DNA of 48,202 nucleotides from NCBI GenBank assembly GCA_944385785.1, contig CALWYO010000047.1, positions 1 through 48,202 on the forward strand, given 5' to 3'. Below are positions 14,854-23,614 of this stretch, one piece after another (position 1 is the stretch's first letter; each line of letters begins with the position of its first letter). The translations under genes were made by a program, and so were the position numbers. The notes under the pieces are model-generated. The model did no database searches, had not been told where the DNA came from, and saw only the letters and a list, made by a program, of their open reading frames with translations. This stretch comes from an uncultured Oscillospiraceae bacterium. Lineage in GTDB: Bacteria > Bacillota > Clostridia > Oscillospirales > Oscillospiraceae.

Positions 14854-17007
14854 ATGACAGATCAGCTGAGAGAACTTAATAAAGCCCAGATGGAGGCTGT
14901 GACTTCAACTGAGGGTTATGTGAGAGTGATAGCCGGCGCAGGTTCTGGAAAGACCAGGGCGCTTACGCAGAGATTTGCATATCTGGTAAATGAGCTGGGG
15001 ATACTTCCTGGAAATATATTGTGCGTCACATTTACAAATAAATCTGCCAATGAGATGCGGGAGAGGATACGCCGCCTTACAGGGGACAGAGATACGGGAT
15101 ACATAAATACTTTCCATGGTTTTTGCGTATCGGTACTGCAGGAGGACAGCTCTGCGGTATCGTACCCAAAGAGCTTTCTGGTGCTTGATAATTCAGATAT
15201 TGACGCCATGCTGCAAATTATATATGAGGAGCGTGGATTCACACTTCGGGATATGACTTTCTCCGCGGCCAGGGATATGATAGAAATACAAAAACTTTTT
15301 AAAAAGCCTGAGTATTACCTGGATATGATAACTATGCCTCTGGATACGCTGCGTATTAAGTATGAAAGTGCCGAATCAGTCCAGGACGCAATATTTTATG
15401 GATATCTTTATCAGGAGAAAAAGTGCTTTGGGCTGGACTATAACGACCTTATTAAATTTTCTCTCTATATATTTAAGGAAAATGAAAGCATAAAGCTGAA
15501 GTGGCAGCAAAGGCTGGAGTATATTATGATAGATGAGTTTCAGGACATAGACATGCTCCAGTATCAGCTTATGAAGGTCCTGTGCGGATGGCATAAGAAT
15601 CTGTTTATAGTCGGAGATCCTGACCAGACCATATACACTTGGCGCGGGGCCGATGAGAAGTATCTCCTTGATTTTGAAAAGGAGTTTCCAGGTACAAAGA
15701 CTATAATGATGATGGAAAATTACAGGTCCACTCCTCAAATACTCTCAGTAGCAAACTCGCTTATAAGCAAGAACAGAAACAGGATTGAGAAGGATCTGCT
15801 GCCTGTGCTGGACAGCGGGACAAAAGTCTTATGCCATTTGGCTCAGACGCAGCGGGGAGAGGGAGAGTGGATAGGCGGTGAGATCTTAAAGCTCAGCCAG
15901 TCCGGTGTGGAATACAGGGATATCACCATATTGTATAGGGCCCATTATGTGTCGAGACAGATAGAGGAATCTCTGCAAAGGGCGAAGATACCGTATACTA
16001 TATACAGCGGAGTACAGTTTTTCGACAGAGCTGAGATAAAAGACGCCATATCTTATCTGCGGATGGTGGCATACAGGGATGACCTGTCGTTTATGAGAAT
16101 CGCAAATAAGCCGAAAAGAAATATCGGGCAGAGAAGGATGGCCTTTTTGCGCCAGTGGGCGGACAGCCACGAGTGTACGCTATTCACAGCCTTAAAAGAA
16201 AATATTGAAGAGCCAATTATCAAAGGTACCGGCGCTGCAAAATTTATATCCCTGGTGGAGAGCTATGATATGTCCTGGAGGGACAGGCCGGTATCCGAGC
16301 TGCTGTCTGACGTATTGAACGAGAGCGGATATGAGCGAATGCTTCGCACTGAGGGCAGTCAGGAGCGGCTGGACAACCTTGCAGAGCTGAAGCAGTCAAT
16401 TTACGAGTATGAGGTATCCTGTGGAGAAGAGGGGACATTGGAGCACTACCTCTCGCATGTGGCTATGTTTACTAACGCCGATGCGGGAGAGCCGGGGGAT
16501 AAAGTGAAGCTGATGACAGTCCACGCCTCCAAGGGCCTGGAATTCCCTTACGTATTCCTGTGCGGTATGAACGAAGGGGTATTTCCCTCCAGGAGAGTCA
16601 GAACAATAAAGGCGATGGAGGAGGAGCGACGTCTGGCGTTTGTGGCTGTGACTCGCGCGGAAAAGGGACTTTACCTGACTGGTGCAGACGGGCGGGGAAC
16701 AGACGGCACATACCGTTTCCCATCGCGATTTCTGCTGGATATCGGAGAAGAGCACATGGAGTTTACCGAACCGCTACAGGAGACGCTCATAAGAGCCGCC
16801 AGAGAGTATATAGAATCATCTGATAAAATGCTGGCATCAGACGGCGAACCGGAGTTTAAACCAGGCGACAGAGTTCTGCATTTTATGTTTGGGGAAGGCA
16901 CGGTGCTTTCGGTGATGCCGCAGGATGCCGCGCTGACAGTGAAGTTTGATAAAATAGCAACTCCAAGGCATATTTCATTTCGCGTAAAGCTCAAAAGACT
17001 GGGATAA
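14854..17007 (+). CDS. UvrD/PcrA-type ATP-dependent DNA helicase
   Basis: This is a superfamily 1A 3'-5' DNA helicase of 717 residues. Visible motifs in order are Walker A GAGSGKT (28-34), motif Ia TFTNKSANEM, motif II DEFQD (227-231), motif III GDPDQTIYTWRGA (254-266), motif IV ENYRST, motif V TVHASKGLEFPYVF and motif VI AVTRAEKGLYLTG. The C-terminal 45 residues (KPGDRVLHFMFGEGTV...) resemble the Tudor-like tail of PcrA that binds RNA polymerase. Motif II reads DEFQD where PcrA has DEFQDTN, here followed by ID, so it may be a UvrD paralogue and not the essential PcrA. The ribosome binding site is GAGGTGA. No UvrB or LigA neighbour is seen. Confidence 0.93.
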   Translation: MTDQLRELNKAQMEAVTSTEGYVRVIAGAGSGKTRALTQRFAYLVNELGILPGNILCVTFTNKSANEMRERIRRLTGDRDTGYINTFHGFCVSVLQEDSSAVSYPKSFLVLDNSDIDAMLQIIYEERGFTLRDMTFSAARDMIEIQKLFKKPEYYLDMITMPLDTLRIKYESAESVQDAIFYGYLYQEKKCFGLDYNDLIKFSLYIFKENESIKLKWQQRLEYIMIDEFQDIDMLQYQLMKVLCGWHKNLFIVGDPDQTIYTWRGADEKYLLDFEKEFPGTKTIMMMENYRSTPQILSVANSLISKNRNRIEKDLLPVLDSGTKVLCHLAQTQRGEGEWIGGEILKLSQSGVEYRDITILYRAHYVSRQIEESLQRAKIPYTIYSGVQFFDRAEIKDAISYLRMVAYRDDLSFMRIANKPKRNIGQRRMAFLRQWADSHECTLFTALKENIEEPIIKGTGAAKFISLVESYDMSWRDRPVSELLSDVLNESGYERMLRTEGSQERLDNLAELKQSIYEYEVSCGEEGTLEHYLSHVAMFTNADAGEPGDKVKLMTVHASKGLEFPYVFLCGMNEGVFPSRRVRTIKAMEEERRLAFVAVTRAEKGLYLTGADGRGTDGTYRFPSRFLLDIGEEHMEFTEPLQETLIRAAREYIESSDKMLASDGEPEFKPGDRVLHFMFGEGTVLSVMPQDAALTVKFDKIATPRHISFRVKLKRLG

Positions 17008-17031
17008 TGACCGCTTTTATCCACAAATTAG

Positions 17032-17060
17032 TAGACTTCCTGAAATTTATGTGTTATACT
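17032..17060 (+). promoter_or_regulatory. promoter of the tetR gene
   Basis: TAGACT (17032-17037) and TATACT (17055-17060) are 17 bases apart, and the palindrome at 17079-17093 lies downstream in the leader. Confidence 0.45.
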
Positions 17061-17078
17061 TGCCAAAGATTACAGTTG

Positions 17079-17093
17079 GTTATCAGTGATAAC
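17079..17093. promoter_or_regulatory. palindromic operator candidate before tetR
   Basis: GTTATC-AGT-GATAAC is a palindrome 18 bases upstream of the tetR start and just past its promoter. Autoregulation at such a site is common for TetR proteins. No copy was noticed before degV or acpP. Confidence 0.5.
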
Positions 17094-17110
17094 TTATAGA
17101 AAGGGATACT

Positions 17111-17695
17111 TTGCTGAGGGAAATGGGCAGCGCATCTAGAAATCTTAGGGAAGAATTGGTCCAAGCCGGTATCAGGGAGATAAATAAAAACGGCATCCAT
17201 GGATTCTCCGTCAGACGTGTTGCCAGCGCCTGCGGCGTGTCTTGTGCGACGCCCTACAAATATTTTAAAGACAGAAGGGAATTTGTTGCAGGGATTATCG
17301 AGTATATAAATGGGCAGTGGATATTGAGACTCAATTCGATATTGAGCCAGAACAGCACTAATACCAGGAAACAGCTTTTGGCGATAAGTATGGAGTATAT
17401 AAAGTTTCTGGTTGAGAACCCCCATTTTCGCTCTATACTTATGTTAAAAGATGAGGCTTTTGACGCCAGATACGCTGGCATACGCGGCCCGCTGAGCCGG
17501 ACGACTCAGGAACTTGTAGATAAGTATTGCAGGCAGGTGAATATGCCCGAGCGGACAAAGAAACTTAAACTGTACATCGTGCGCTCTCTTATATATGGGG
17601 CGGCCCTCATGTTTGACAATGATGAGATTGAGTACAACGAGGAGAACCTGGCATTGGTGTCCTACGCCATAGACAGGGAATTTGAGCTGGATTAG
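17111..17695 (+). CDS. TetR/AcrR-family transcriptional regulator
   Basis: The 194-residue product has the N-terminal TetR helix-turn-helix (about residues 33-52, FSVRRVASACGVSCATPYKYF) and a helical ligand-binding C-terminus. The start is uncertain. TTG 17111 follows GAAAGGGA, while ATG 17123 has GAGGG only three bases away. Its position directly upstream of degV and the fatty acid synthesis operon suggests lipid-related control, as with FadR-like or FabR-type TetR proteins, but that is inference. The ligand is unknown. Confidence 0.88.
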   Translation: MLREMGSASRNLREELVQAGIREINKNGIHGFSVRRVASACGVSCATPYKYFKDRREFVAGIIEYINGQWILRLNSILSQNSTNTRKQLLAISMEYIKFLVENPHFRSILMLKDEAFDARYAGIRGPLSRTTQELVDKYCRQVNMPERTKKLKLYIVRSLIYGAALMFDNDEIEYNEENLALVSYAIDREFELD

Positions 17696-17749
17696 GTCCC
17701 AGATGGGGATTAGACTATACCGGCATAACCGGACGAAAGGAGCTTTGCC

Positions 17750-18622
17750 ATGGGCGACTACGCGATATTTACTGATTCGTCATGTGATCTGCCTGCATCC
17801 ATAGCGGAGGAACTGGGACTACATGTGCTGCCACTGGTGGTGAATTTGAACGGCAGGGAGTATAAGAATTACCTGGATCAGCGTGAGCTCAGCTTCAGCA
17901 GTTTTTATAGCCAGCTGCGCGGAGGAGCGAGCGCGTCTACTTCAGCGCCTAATGTTGAGGCGTTTGTGGAGGAAATGGAGCCAGTGCTGCAGGCGGGAGA
18001 GGATATTCTAAGCATATGTTTTGCATCGGCTCTTTCCAGCACCTACCAGAATGCATGCATGGCAGCCTCTGAGCTGGCGAATAAATATCCTGATAGGAAA
18101 ATATACTGCATAGATTCAAAGTGCGCTTCACTGGGACAGGGACTCCTTGTCTATTTGGCGGCAAACAGGAAGAGAGAGGGGCTTACAATTGATGAGCTTC
18201 GGGAGTATGTGGAAAAAACACTGCCGACTATTTGTCACTGGTTTACGGTGGACGATCTGTTTTTCCTGAAGCGCGGAGGCCGAATTTCAGCTGCTACGGC
18301 GGCTGTCGGGTCTGTACTGCACATAAAACCTGTTCTGCATGTAGATGACGCAGGCCGGCTCATAAGCATGTTCAAGACAAGAGGCAGAAAGGCGTCAATA
18401 AAAGCCATGTATGAAAAGGCTGCCACCACTTCCAGGGACATAGCCGGTCAGACAGTTTTTATAAGCCACGGCGACTGCCTGGAGGATGCGAAATACTTGG
18501 AGTCGATGATCAGGGAGAACCTGCATCCTGTTGATGTGATAATAAACCATGTGGGGCCTGTCATTGGAACGCATTCGGGGCCTGGCACTCTGGCGCTGTT
18601 TTTTACCGGCCCAGTTAGATAA
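17750..18622 (+). CDS. DegV family fatty acid-binding protein
   Basis: The 290-residue protein has the DegV fold. The N-terminal FTDSSCDLP motif holds the conserved serine that contacts the lipid carboxylate, RGGRIS lies in the middle, and a C-terminal GTHSGPGTLALFF completes the pocket. Family members (FakB) bind a fatty acid and present it to the kinase FakA for phosphorylation to acyl-phosphate; no fakA is in the window. It is placed 86 bases before acpP and the FAS genes, which fits a role in fatty acid handling. The ribosome binding site is AAAGGAG. Confidence 0.92.
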   Translation: MGDYAIFTDSSCDLPASIAEELGLHVLPLVVNLNGREYKNYLDQRELSFSSFYSQLRGGASASTSAPNVEAFVEEMEPVLQAGEDILSICFASALSSTYQNACMAASELANKYPDRKIYCIDSKCASLGQGLLVYLAANRKREGLTIDELREYVEKTLPTICHWFTVDDLFFLKRGGRISAATAAVGSVLHIKPVLHVDDAGRLISMFKTRGRKASIKAMYEKAATTSRDIAGQTVFISHGDCLEDAKYLESMIRENLHPVDVIINHVGPVIGTHSGPGTLALFFTGPVR

Positions 18623-18707
18623 AATCAGTTTAAAGCGGCATTGCCGTTTGTACCCGTCTATTGATGGGACAACAAATATAAAAACATTTTTGTTTGGAGG
18701 AAAAACC

Positions 18708-18932
18708 ATGGTATTCGAAGCAATTGCAGAAATTATAGCAGAGCGTAACGATTGTGACGTAAGCGAGATCAAAGAAGACAGCACATTCCAGGAGCTTGGA
18801 ATCGATTCTCTTGACACTGTAGAGATGATTATGGAGCTTGAGGATAAACTGGGCAAAGAGATCGAACTTGACCAGAAAGTAGAGACTGTCGGTGACCTTG
18901 TAAAATTTATCGAGGAAAAATACGATCTATAA
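18708..18932 (+). CDS. acpP: acyl carrier protein
   Basis: This is an acidic 74-residue protein with the phosphopantetheine attachment motif GIDSLDTVEM (Ser34). It carries the growing acyl chain between Fab enzymes. ATG 18708 is set by GGAGG six bases upstream; the frame is open further up but without such a site. It is the first gene of the fab-acc operon. No convincing -10/-35 pair was found in the 85-base gap after degV, so readthrough from degV is possible. An imperfect hairpin (AAAGCGGCATTGCCGTTT) lies in that gap. Confidence 0.96.
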   Translation: MVFEAIAEIIAERNDCDVSEIKEDSTFQELGIDSLDTVEMIMELEDKLGKEIELDQKVETVGDLVKFIEEKYDL

Positions 18933-18942
18933 GGTAGAGACT

Positions 18943-19887
18943 ATGATAAGAACACCGATTTGCGACCTCCTTGAAATAGAATATCCCGTATTTCAAGGAG
19001 GTATGGCGTGGATTGCCGACGCCAAACTTGCCGCCGCAGTATCTAACGGAGGCGGACTGGGCATTATAGCTGCCGGCAACGCCCCTGGAGATTTTGTCCG
19101 GGAGCAGGTGCAGGAAATTAAAAAACTCACCGGCAAACCCTTTGGGGTAAATGTGATGCTGCTTAGCCCATATGCTGACGAGGTTGCCCAGGTGATAATA
19201 GACGAAGGAGTTCCGATTGTCACAACCGGTGCGGGAAATCCGGGAAAATATATGGAGTCATGGCTTTCTGCCGGCGTGAAAGTGATACCTGTAGTGCCGT
19301 CTGTAGCCATGACAAAACTGGTTACGCGCCTTGGCGCCTCAGCAGTAATAGCCGAGGGCGGAGAAAGCGGAGGCCATGTGGGAGATCTCACAACTATGGC
19401 CCTTGTCCCGCAGGTTTGCGATAATACTGACCTGCCGGTTATTGCCGCCGGCGGTATAGCCGATGGCAGGGGAGTTGCGGCAGCGTTTATGCTGGGTGCA
19501 TGCGGCGTCCAGATGGGGACCCGTTTCCTTGTTGCCCAGGAGTGTTCGGTTCACCAGAATTACAAGGACAAGATACTAAAGGCCAACGACATTGCGACAA
19601 TGGTTACCGGAAAACGCTCAGGACATCCGGTTAGAAGTCTTAAGACTCCTTTTACAAGGGAGTATTTTAAACTTGAATATTCCCAGGCCACCGATGAAGA
19701 GCTTGACAAATTCGGGACAGGCGCTCTTAGAAAGGCAGTCGTAGACGGAAACCAGAAAGAGGGATGCTTCCTGGCCGGCCAGATAGCAGGTATGGTCACA
19801 CGAGAGCAGCCTGCGGCGGATATAGTTCGCGAAGTTATAGAGGAGGCCGAGCCTATTCTGAGAGGTGCAATGAAATGGGTAAGGTAG
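18943..19887 (+). CDS. fabK: enoyl-ACP reductase II (FMN-dependent, FabK)
   Basis: This 314-residue TIM-barrel flavoprotein of the FabK/nitronate monooxygenase superfamily performs the last step of each elongation round, reducing trans-2-enoyl-ACP with NAD(P)H. Diagnostic features are the N-terminal YPVFQGGMAWI, the AEGGESGGHVG loop with H145 (the conserved active-site His of pneumococcal FabK), AAGGIADGRG and QMGTRF for FMN binding. FabK replaces FabI, so triclosan resistance would be expected; that follows from family knowledge. It lies ten bases after acpP and overlaps fabD by 13. Confidence 0.95.
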   Translation: MIRTPICDLLEIEYPVFQGGMAWIADAKLAAAVSNGGGLGIIAAGNAPGDFVREQVQEIKKLTGKPFGVNVMLLSPYADEVAQVIIDEGVPIVTTGAGNPGKYMESWLSAGVKVIPVVPSVAMTKLVTRLGASAVIAEGGESGGHVGDLTTMALVPQVCDNTDLPVIAAGGIADGRGVAAAFMLGACGVQMGTRFLVAQECSVHQNYKDKILKANDIATMVTGKRSGHPVRSLKTPFTREYFKLEYSQATDEELDKFGTGALRKAVVDGNQKEGCFLAGQIAGMVTREQPAADIVREVIEEAEPILRGAMKWVR

Positions 19888-20792
19888 CCATAGTTTTTTC
19901 AGGTCAGGGAGCTCAATATCCAGGTATGGGCAAGGAGCTCTACGACGCCGTGCCGGAGTCGCGGCAGATATTTGAGACACTGGAGGCCATAAGACCGGGG
20001 ACTATTGAGCAGTGTTTTAATGGCAGCCAGGAAGAACTCATGAGGACAGAAAACACACAGCCGTGTATGTTCGCCATGGAAATGGCGTCGGCGGCGGCAG
20101 TCACCGCCCGCGGCGTTAAGGTGTCAGCGGTAGCGGGGTTCTCCCTGGGAGAGATCTCTGCGCTTACCTATTCGGGAGCCGTCACCCTGGAGGACGGCTT
20201 TAAAATTGTTGTCAAAAGAGGACAACTTATGCAGGAGGAGTCGGAAAAAGCTGACTGCTCTATGGCTGCGGTGGTAAAACTGACGGACCAGCAGGTTGAA
20301 GAAATCTGCGGAAAGTACAAAAATGTGTATCCTGTTAATTATAACTGCCCTGGTCAGGTGACTGTTTCAGGCCTTTCTGAAGAGTTGGCTGAGTTTTCAA
20401 AAGAAGTCAAGTCGGTGGGGGGCAGGGCGCTTCCGCTGAAAGTAAAAGGGGCGTTTCATTCGCCGTTTATGGCTGCGGCCGCCGAGAAGTTTAAGGGAGT
20501 ACTTGACAATTTCCAGATTAATACTCCAAGTATAACCCTGTATTCAAATTACACTGGCCTTCCCTATGAGGGCGATTATGTACAACTGCTCTCAAGGCAG
20601 ATAGAGAGTCCAGTGCGCTGGCAAAAAATAGTAGAGCATATGGTATCATGCGGAATAGATACTTTTATAGAAGCTGGTCCAGGCAAGACTCTGTGCGGAC
20701 TTATTTCTAAAACTGCGCCTGAGGTGCATGCGTACAGAGGCGAGGATCTGAAGTCCATATCCGAAGCACTGGAGGGAATAAAAGCATGCTGA
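19875..20792 (+). CDS. fabD: malonyl-CoA:ACP transacylase
   Basis: FabD transfers malonate from CoA to ACP. The 305-residue product has GQGAQYPGMG near the N-terminus, GFSLGE with nucleophile S90, R115 in the KRGQLMQ helix, and H195 in GAFHSPFM. ATG 19875 is chosen because it begins the family's MGKVAIVFSGQG start and has GAGAGGTG just upstream, inside the end of fabK. It overlaps fabG by seven bases. Confidence 0.96.
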   Translation: MGKVAIVFSGQGAQYPGMGKELYDAVPESRQIFETLEAIRPGTIEQCFNGSQEELMRTENTQPCMFAMEMASAAAVTARGVKVSAVAGFSLGEISALTYSGAVTLEDGFKIVVKRGQLMQEESEKADCSMAAVVKLTDQQVEEICGKYKNVYPVNYNCPGQVTVSGLSEELAEFSKEVKSVGGRALPLKVKGAFHSPFMAAAAEKFKGVLDNFQINTPSITLYSNYTGLPYEGDYVQLLSRQIESPVRWQKIVEHMVSCGIDTFIEAGPGKTLCGLISKTAPEVHAYRGEDLKSISEALEGIKAC

Positions 20793-21520
20793 CAGGTAAA
20801 ACCGCCCTGATCACTGGCGGATCCAGAGGCATCGGGAAGGCAATTGCCTTGAAATTTGCCTCCCAGGGTTCCCAGATAGCAATAGTGTACGCGGGAAACG
20901 AATCCGCCGCTTCACAGACCGTCGCTGAGTGCGAAAAATTTGGTGTCAGAGCCAATGCCTATAAGTGCGATGTATCAGATTTTAGCGCGGTTAAGGAGAC
21001 AGTGGCGCAGGTGAAGGCCGATATGGGCAGGATAGACATTCTGGTGAATTCTGCTGGGATAACCAGAGATAAGCTGATTGCCATGATGAGCGAGACGGAC
21101 TTTGACAGCGTTGTCTCCGTTAATCTTAAAGGCACATTTAATATGATAAAGCACTGCTCCCCCATATTTATCAGGCAGCGGGGCGGCAGAATAATAAATA
21201 TCAGCTCAGTTTCCGGAATTATGGGCAATGCCGGTCAGACGAATTATTCTGCGTCAAAGGCTGGGATAATTGGTCTGACTAAGGCTACGGCCAGGGAATT
21301 GGCGCCCAGGGGGATAACGTGTAATGCCATTGCCCCTGGCTTTATAAAGACGGACATGACCGAAGAGCTTGGCGACAATCAGGAAATACTGGCTGCAATC
21401 CCGTTAAAGAGAATGGGTCAGCCTGAGGAAGTTGCGGAGCTGGCCGCGTTTCTCGCGGGAGACGGAGCCTCATATATAACAGGCGAGGTAGTCCGTATAG
21501 ACGGCGGTATGGCCATGTGA
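20786..21520 (+). CDS. fabG: 3-oxoacyl-ACP reductase
   Basis: FabG is the NADPH-dependent SDR that reduces beta-ketoacyl-ACP. The 244 residues show the cofactor motif TGGSRGIG (10-17), NSAG, and the catalytic triad S141, Y154, K158 in YSASK. The C-terminal GEVVRIDGGMAM is diagnostic of FabG. The start overlaps the fabD stop (ATGCTGA), a sign of coupled translation. Confidence 0.96.
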   Translation: MLTGKTALITGGSRGIGKAIALKFASQGSQIAIVYAGNESAASQTVAECEKFGVRANAYKCDVSDFSAVKETVAQVKADMGRIDILVNSAGITRDKLIAMMSETDFDSVVSVNLKGTFNMIKHCSPIFIRQRGGRIINISSVSGIMGNAGQTNYSASKAGIIGLTKATARELAPRGITCNAIAPGFIKTDMTEELGDNQEILAAIPLKRMGQPEEVAELAAFLAGDGASYITGEVVRIDGGMAM

Positions 21521-21533
21521 GGAAGGAGAAAAG

Positions 21534-22763
21534 ATGAGAAGAGTCGTAGTTACCGGACTCGGAATCGTAAGTCCTGTGGGCAATACGGTGGATGAGTTCT
21601 GGAATAACATAACTGACGGAGTGTGCGGTATTGGGCCAATAACGCATTTTGACACTACTGACTTTAAGGCGAAACTGGGTGCAGAGGTAAAAGATTTTGA
21701 CCCGAAGGCGTATATGGATAAAGCCGAGTCTCTGCGTACGGACAGGTTTACTCAGTTTGCGATTGCATCTGCTTGTCAGGCTGTTGAGGACAGCGGCGTT
21801 ATCGGCACGGTGGAGCCTGAAAGAATAGGCGTCTATTTTGGCACAGGCATAGGCGGCATACAGACCTTTATAAATGAGCACACAAAGCTGATAGAAAAAG
21901 GCCCGCGCAGGGTGTCGCCATATTTTGTACCTATGATGATTGCGAACATGGCGGCAGGCTCAATAGCCATACGTTTTAACTGTCAGGGGGCAGCCATGCC
22001 TGCAGTTACTGCCTGTGCATCGGGAGCCAATGCAATAGGAGAGGCCGTCAGAGCCATACGGCACGGATATGCTGACGCCATGATAACCGGCGGGTCTGAG
22101 GCGTCGATAACCGACTGTGGAGTGGCAGGGTTTATTAATATGCAGGCCCTGTCTACGGCCAGTGATCCCAATGCCGCCAGCCTGCCCTTTGATATGCGGC
22201 GCGGAGGATTTGTGATCGGCGAAGGCGGAGCCGCGCTGATACTTGAGGAATATGAGAGAGCCGTAGCCAGAGGCGCCAAGATATACTGTGAAATAACAGG
22301 TTATGGATCCACTTGCGACGCCTATCACATCACGGCTCCAAGGCCGGATGGTATGGGCGGTGTAAATGCCATGCGGCAGGCAATGGAAGAGTCTGGATAC
22401 AATGGCTCTGAGCGGATATACTTAAACGCCCATGGAACGGGAACGCCTCTTAATGATAAGATAGAGACCATAGCTGTTAAGACGGCATTCGGAGAGGAAA
22501 AGGCAGCTGATATTATTATTAGCTCCACAAAATCCATGACAGGACATATGCTGGGCGCTGCGGGCGCTGCTGAGGCGCTGGTCTGTGTAAAAGTACTGTG
22601 CGACGGGATAATACCGCCAACTATAAATCTTTTGGAACCCGATCCAGAGTGCGATCTGAACTATACTCCAAATAAGGCGGTTAAGGCTGAGATAGATCTG
22701 GCCCTTTCAAATTCACTGGGCTTTGGCGGGCATAATGCATGCCTTGCTATGAAGAGGATATGA
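21534..22763 (+). CDS. fabF: beta-ketoacyl-ACP synthase II
   Basis: This is the condensing enzyme of chain elongation. The 409 residues carry the Cys-His-His triad: C161 in TACASGANAIG, H300 in NAHGTGTPLND and H338 in STKSMTGHMLGAAGA, plus the C-terminal NSLGFGGHNA. The ribosome binding site is AAGGAG. It is the only ketosynthase in the cluster; no fabH for initiation is present in the window. Confidence 0.97.
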   Translation: MRRVVVTGLGIVSPVGNTVDEFWNNITDGVCGIGPITHFDTTDFKAKLGAEVKDFDPKAYMDKAESLRTDRFTQFAIASACQAVEDSGVIGTVEPERIGVYFGTGIGGIQTFINEHTKLIEKGPRRVSPYFVPMMIANMAAGSIAIRFNCQGAAMPAVTACASGANAIGEAVRAIRHGYADAMITGGSEASITDCGVAGFINMQALSTASDPNAASLPFDMRRGGFVIGEGGAALILEEYERAVARGAKIYCEITGYGSTCDAYHITAPRPDGMGGVNAMRQAMEESGYNGSERIYLNAHGTGTPLNDKIETIAVKTAFGEEKAADIIISSTKSMTGHMLGAAGAAEALVCVKVLCDGIIPPTINLLEPDPECDLNYTPNKAVKAEIDLALSNSLGFGGHNACLAMKRI

Positions 22764-22765
22764 AT

Positions 22766-23194
22766 ATGGAAGAGAAGGACATAAAAAGATATGCCCAGCT
22801 TATGTCGGAGCTGGGACTTACCGGCCTTGAGATAACAGAGGGAGGCTCTACACTGCGCTTGGAGAGATCTCCGGCAGCGGTAGCGGTATCGGCAGCGCCC
22901 TTACAGCCGCAGGCAACCGGCGGAGCCCCAGAGTCTTCAGCCCAGGATATGGGAAGTGAGTTCCGCTCGCCCATGGTTGGGGTTTTCTACTGCGCGCCGG
23001 CGGAGAACGCAGAGCCATTTGTCAAAGTGGGTGATACCGTACACAAGGGAGATGTGCTCTGCATAATAGAGGCTATGAAGCTGATGAATGAGATAACCTC
23101 AGACAGGGACGGTGTGATAACTGAGATATGTGTCGGAGACAGCCAGGTGGTCGATTATGGACATGTGCTGTTCCGCATAAAGGAGGCCAGATAA
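22766..23194 (+). CDS. accB: biotin carboxyl carrier protein of acetyl-CoA carboxylase
   Basis: The 142-residue BCCP has an N-terminal helical segment and an Ala/Pro/Gln-rich linker (about 35-62). A biotinyl domain follows, with the attachment motif EAMKLMNEI (Lys105). ATG 22766 has AGAGG eight bases upstream; ATG 22760 is too close to it. It carries carboxybiotin between AccC and AccAD. Confidence 0.95.
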   Translation: MEEKDIKRYAQLMSELGLTGLEITEGGSTLRLERSPAAVAVSAAPLQPQATGGAPESSAQDMGSEFRSPMVGVFYCAPAENAEPFVKVGDTVHKGDVLCIIEAMKLMNEITSDRDGVITEICVGDSQVVDYGHVLFRIKEAR

Positions 23195-23611
23195 TTGGAC
23201 CGCAATGAGATAATGGAGATATTGCCTCACAGGGGCAATATGCTCTTAGTCGACGAGTCCGTTCTGGACGGTGATATTGCCAGAGGCAAGTATCATGTGC
23301 GCGGAGACGAATGGTTTTTAGACGGCCATTTTCCCGGCAATCCGGTAGTCCCAGGGGTTGTGCTCTGCGAGATACTTGCACAGTCTGCCTGCGTCCTTTT
23401 AAAAGACGCTATGGTAGACGGCAAGCTGCCTATGTACACCGGACTTGATAAAGTCCGCTTTAAGAGCCCTGTGCGGCCTGGCGACACTTTTGAGACGGAA
23501 TGCCGCATAACACGGGCCAAGGCCCCGTTTTATTTTGCGGAGGGAAAAGGATTTGTGGAGGGAAAACTCTGCGTCAAGGCGGAGTTCTCCTTTGCCGTTG
23601 TAGGAGAGTGA
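23195..23611 (+). CDS. fabZ: 3-hydroxyacyl-ACP dehydratase
   Basis: This hotdog-fold dehydratase of 138 residues has the N-terminal ILPHRGNMLLVD and the catalytic loop FLDGHFPGNPVVPGV with H45 and E59. The start codon is TTG directly abutting the accB stop, with a perfect AAAGGAGG eight bases upstream. Its position between accB and accC is common in clostridial fab operons. Confidence 0.96.
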   Translation: MDRNEIMEILPHRGNMLLVDESVLDGDIARGKYHVRGDEWFLDGHFPGNPVVPGVVLCEILAQSACVLLKDAMVDGKLPMYTGLDKVRFKSPVRPGDTFETECRITRAKAPFYFAEGKGFVEGKLCVKAEFSFAVVGE

Positions 23612-23614
23612 CAG

